Shown piece after piece: positions 63,805 to 64,000 of a stretch of 64,000 bases of DNA. The translations under genes were made by a program, and so were the position numbers. The notes under the pieces are model-generated. The model saw only the letters and a program-made list of their open reading frames with translations, searched no databases and had not been told where the DNA came from. Positions within the stretch are counted from its first letter, which is position 1. Each line of letters starts with the position of its first letter. The stretch covers positions 2,914,001 to 2,978,000 of the forward strand of contig OY776216.1 of the NCBI GenBank assembly GCA_963675435.1, read 5' to 3'. Origin of the DNA: Saccharicrinis sp963675435. GTDB lineage: Bacteria; Bacteroidota; Bacteroidia; Bacteroidales; Marinilabiliaceae.

Positions 63805-64000
63805 TTAAAAATTAGGATTGTCTCTTGCACTACTTCTCTTATCATATTTTAAGTCTTGAAGTAATGATGAGTTAACACTGATGGTAAAGAAATATGATTT
63901 ATACCTTCCAACCGGAACCAGGTTAAAACTCATACCCCAGCAGTGTAAATCTCTTGATACTCTTAAGTTGGTATGAGATATCTCCTGCGTATCAAAGCTA
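63805..64000 (-). CDS. lptD: LptD-like LPS-assembly outer-membrane protein, C-terminal part (partial)
   Basis: The minus strand reads in from the right edge for about 65 codons and stops at TAA (63805-63807). The end has VSRDLHCWGMSFNLVPVG, then a final strand pattern KSYFFTISVNSSLLQDLKYDKR, the typical C-terminus of Bacteroidota LptD/OstA proteins, with the conserved RDLHCW. LptD inserts lipopolysaccharide into the outer leaflet. The next gene downstream is ridA, the usual order. Only the end of the gene is in the window. Confidence 0.75.
   Translation of the reverse strand, partial: SFDTQEISHTNLRVSRDLHCWGMSFNLVPVGRYKSYFFTISVNSSLLQDLKYDKRSSARDNPNF

Overview
The window looks like chromosome from an AT-rich member of the Bacteroidota, most like the marine Marinilabiliales / Marinifilaceae type; that placement is inference from gene content. 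Supporting signs are TonB-dependent receptors with N-terminal carboxypeptidase-regulatory-like domains, a periplasmic-propeller hybrid sensor kinase, pyrB followed by pyrI, a Bacteroidota-style lptD-ridA pair at the right edge, starts without Shine-Dalgarno sequences, and many -7 promoter boxes of the TAnnTTTG type. The best promoter is the one before rpsF, TTTG-N19-TACTTTTG. I see no tRNA, rRNA, CRISPR array, phage or intact insertion sequence.

Layout. 1-0.3 kb: degenerate 41-42 bp tandem repeat. 0.46-5.2 kb: 1441-aa hybrid sensor kinase and a diacylglycerol/undecaprenol kinase. 5.3-8.1 kb: small gene remnant, macrodomain protein, Gfo/Idh/MocA oxidoreductase, metallophosphoesterase. 8.2-12.4 kb: exported TPR protein abutting a PIF1-like helicase that itself ends in TPRs. 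12.5-16.7 kb: signalling island of two methyl-accepting proteins around a broken exported-protein gene (12-T tract) and a double-hotdog protein. 16.7-17.0 kb: palindromic MITE-like element. 17-22.3 kb: C69 dipeptidase, arginine-decarboxylase-like enzyme, M23 peptidase lipoprotein. 22.4-24.7 kb: coiled-coil protein, zapA, rny. 24.9-27.7 kb: lipoprotein, MalY/PatB aminotransferase, EamA transporter. 27.7-30.7 kb: a leader with the parts of a UTP-sensitive attenuator, then pyrB-pyrI, flavin reductase and a PhnA/YjdM protein. 30.9-32.2 kb: decayed histidine kinase pseudogene.

32.2-35.7 kb: TonB receptor with an upstream His-rich exported protein (probable metal acquisition) and an SUI1/YciH factor. 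36.0-39.4 kb: NfnA-like and NfnB-like flavoprotein subunits plus a dihydroorotate-dehydrogenase-like protein without the usual active-site motif. 39.6-40.7 kb: rpsF-rpsR-rplI. 41-49.7 kb: receiver-only proteins, a GH3-like/serine-hydrolase fusion, M18 aminopeptidase, GAF-domain protein, YfiR-like protein. 49.7-50.9 kb: non-coding stretch holding an island of different composition with short tandem repeats. 50.9-56.2 kb: galactose module (galK, sugar MFS permease, galM, second MFS permease). 56.4-61.2 kb: TetR regulator, a TonB receptor whose promoter carries a TetR-type palindrome, and a triplicated surface lipoprotein. 61.3-64 kb: SLC13/RCK transporter, ridA, and the C-terminus of lptD running off the edge.

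How the genes work together: the galactose module covers permease uptake, anomer conversion and phosphorylation, and the neighbouring TetR/TonB/lipoprotein unit probably imports an outer-membrane substrate under repressor control. The pyr leader should tie aspartate transcarbamoylase synthesis to the pyrimidine pool. Signalling genes are abundant and several are visibly decaying.
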